From DASRFR01 sp035651455 (GTDB lineage: Bacteria > Acidobacteriota > Terriglobia > Terriglobales > Acidobacteriaceae): a stretch of 24,381 nt of DNA. The translations under genes were made by a program, and so were the position numbers. A model generated the notes under the pieces. It worked only from the letters and a program-made list of their open reading frames with translations. It made no database searches and was not told the DNA's origin. Where the stretch lies: assembly GCA_035651455.1 (NCBI GenBank), contig DASRFR010000017.1, positions 1 to 24,381 on the forward strand. The letters run 5' to 3'. This document shows, in pieces, positions 23,813-24,381 of the stretch. The number at the start of each line of letters is the position of its first letter. Position 1 is the first letter of the stretch.

Positions 23813-24381
23813 TCAGGAAATCGAAATCAGGCTCGATCTCGATCGGAATCTCGGCAGGAAGGGCATGGAAGCAATCTGCCCCTGGAACCGGTCGTCCCAG
23901 TGGCCAGGGATACGAGTGCCGCACTGCGGGCAAGCCCCCTGCGGCGTGAGGTTGTACTCGCGGATCAAATACCCGTAGCGTCGGATGAGCAGCGCGTCGC
24001 AGTTGTAGCAACGCGTGTTTTCCAGTTCGCCCACATGACCCGGCAGGTTGCCGGCGTACACGTAGCGTAGGCCCGCATTCTTGCCCAGCGCTGCGGCCCG
24101 CAGCAGCGTCTCCGCAGGCGTGAACGGAGTATCGGACATCTTGTAGTCCGGGTGGAACGCGGTCACGTGCCACGGAATATCAGGTGAGATGGCGGCAAGG
24201 AATTCCGCCATCGCGCGGAGCTCGTCATCCGAGTCATTGAACCCCGGAATAATCAGGGTGACGATCTCCAGCCAGAATTCCATCTCGTGCAGCCGTCGGA
24301 TAGAGTCCAGGATGGGCTGCAGGCGTCCGCCGAGCTGGCGATAGTGGCGGTCATCAAAGCTCTTGAGATCCACTTTGTACA
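23813..24381 (-). CDS. amrS: AmmeMemoRadiSam-type radical SAM enzyme, C-terminal part
   Basis: The visible 189 codons are the C-terminal part of a radical SAM protein of the AmmeMemoRadiSam group (related to pyruvate-formate-lyase-activating enzymes). The gene runs off the right edge: the frame stays open to the last base, and the GTG in VDLKSF is internal. Recognisable blocks are VDLKSFDDRHYR, LIIPGFNDSDDELRAMAEFL, WHVTAFHPDYKM and VYAGNLPGHVGELENTRCYN. They are followed by two CxxC pairs (TRCYNCD and CPQCGTRIPGHW) that could bind zinc. The radical SAM CxxxCxxC cluster motif would lie in the missing N-terminal part. Family members accompany MEMO1-like and AMMECR1-like proteins; neither is in view. 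This looks like core-chromosome content on the far side of the tRNA fragment. Confidence 0.9.
   Translation of the reverse strand, partial: YKVDLKSFDDRHYRQLGGRLQPILDSIRRLHEMEFWLEIVTLIIPGFNDSDDELRAMAEFLAAISPDIPWHVTAFHPDYKMSDTPFTPAETLLRAAALGKNAGLRYVYAGNLPGHVGELENTRCYNCDALLIRRYGYLIREYNLTPQGACPQCGTRIPGHWDDRFQGQIASMPFLPRFRSRSSLISIS

Noticed and set aside
1..24381. CRISPR array, insertion sequence with terminal inverted repeats, rRNA genes
   Set aside because: None was found. The repeats present are too few and too irregularly placed for CRISPR, and no transposase motifs appear.

Overview
The window most likely comes from an acidobacterial (Acidobacteriota) chromosome, or a close relative seen in a metagenome. 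It is moderately GC-rich. It has two large Oar-type TonB-dependent receptors that begin with a carboxypeptidase-regulatory-like domain. It also has a sortilin/VPS10-type propeller protein, S9 and S10 secreted peptidases and an ECF sigma/anti-sigma pair, a mixture typical of that phylum. This is inferred from gene content, not from a marker gene.

Layout, left to right. Positions 1-143 hold the edge of a tandem array of a 109-bp non-coding repeat. On the minus strand follow an S9 prolyl-oligopeptidase-type peptidase (362-2374), an Oar-like TonB-dependent receptor (2672-5614), an RskA-like anti-sigma factor and its ECF sigma factor (5731-7742, joined by an ATGA overlap), then a possible small CxxC protein. 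A compact minus-strand operon reads YheO/DauR-type regulator, RidA-family protein, S10 carboxypeptidase (10827 down to 8077). Across a ~290-bp divergent control region, a plus-strand operon reads: second Oar-like receptor (broken by a one-base frameshift near 12335), VPS10/sortilin-like propeller protein, Tat-exported class V PLP enzyme, and CapA-like exported metallophosphoesterase (11114-20555).

From 20556 to about 23380 there is no convincing protein gene. This stretch holds a second copy of the 109-bp repeat, identical over 110 bp to the one at the left edge. It also holds a multi-hairpin RNA-like fold (21964-22096), a terminator-like hairpin, and a region that looks like one end of an integrated element. 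That end has four copies of a TTTTGTGCAGCA-type motif in two inverted pairs, four phased CCGATT repeats, and the 3' half of a tRNA-Arg(CCT) gene. Right of this is a short hypothetical gene and, cut by the window edge, a radical SAM enzyme of the AmmeMemoRadiSam family.

Working together (inference): the receptors would import peptides or similar oligomers. The S9 and S10 peptidases would trim them in or near the periplasm. The PLP enzyme and RidA suggest amino-acid or imine chemistry, and the YheO/DauR-type regulator sits where it could control both divergent operons. The tRNA half-site implies that everything to its left may lie on an integrative element whose other end is outside the window.
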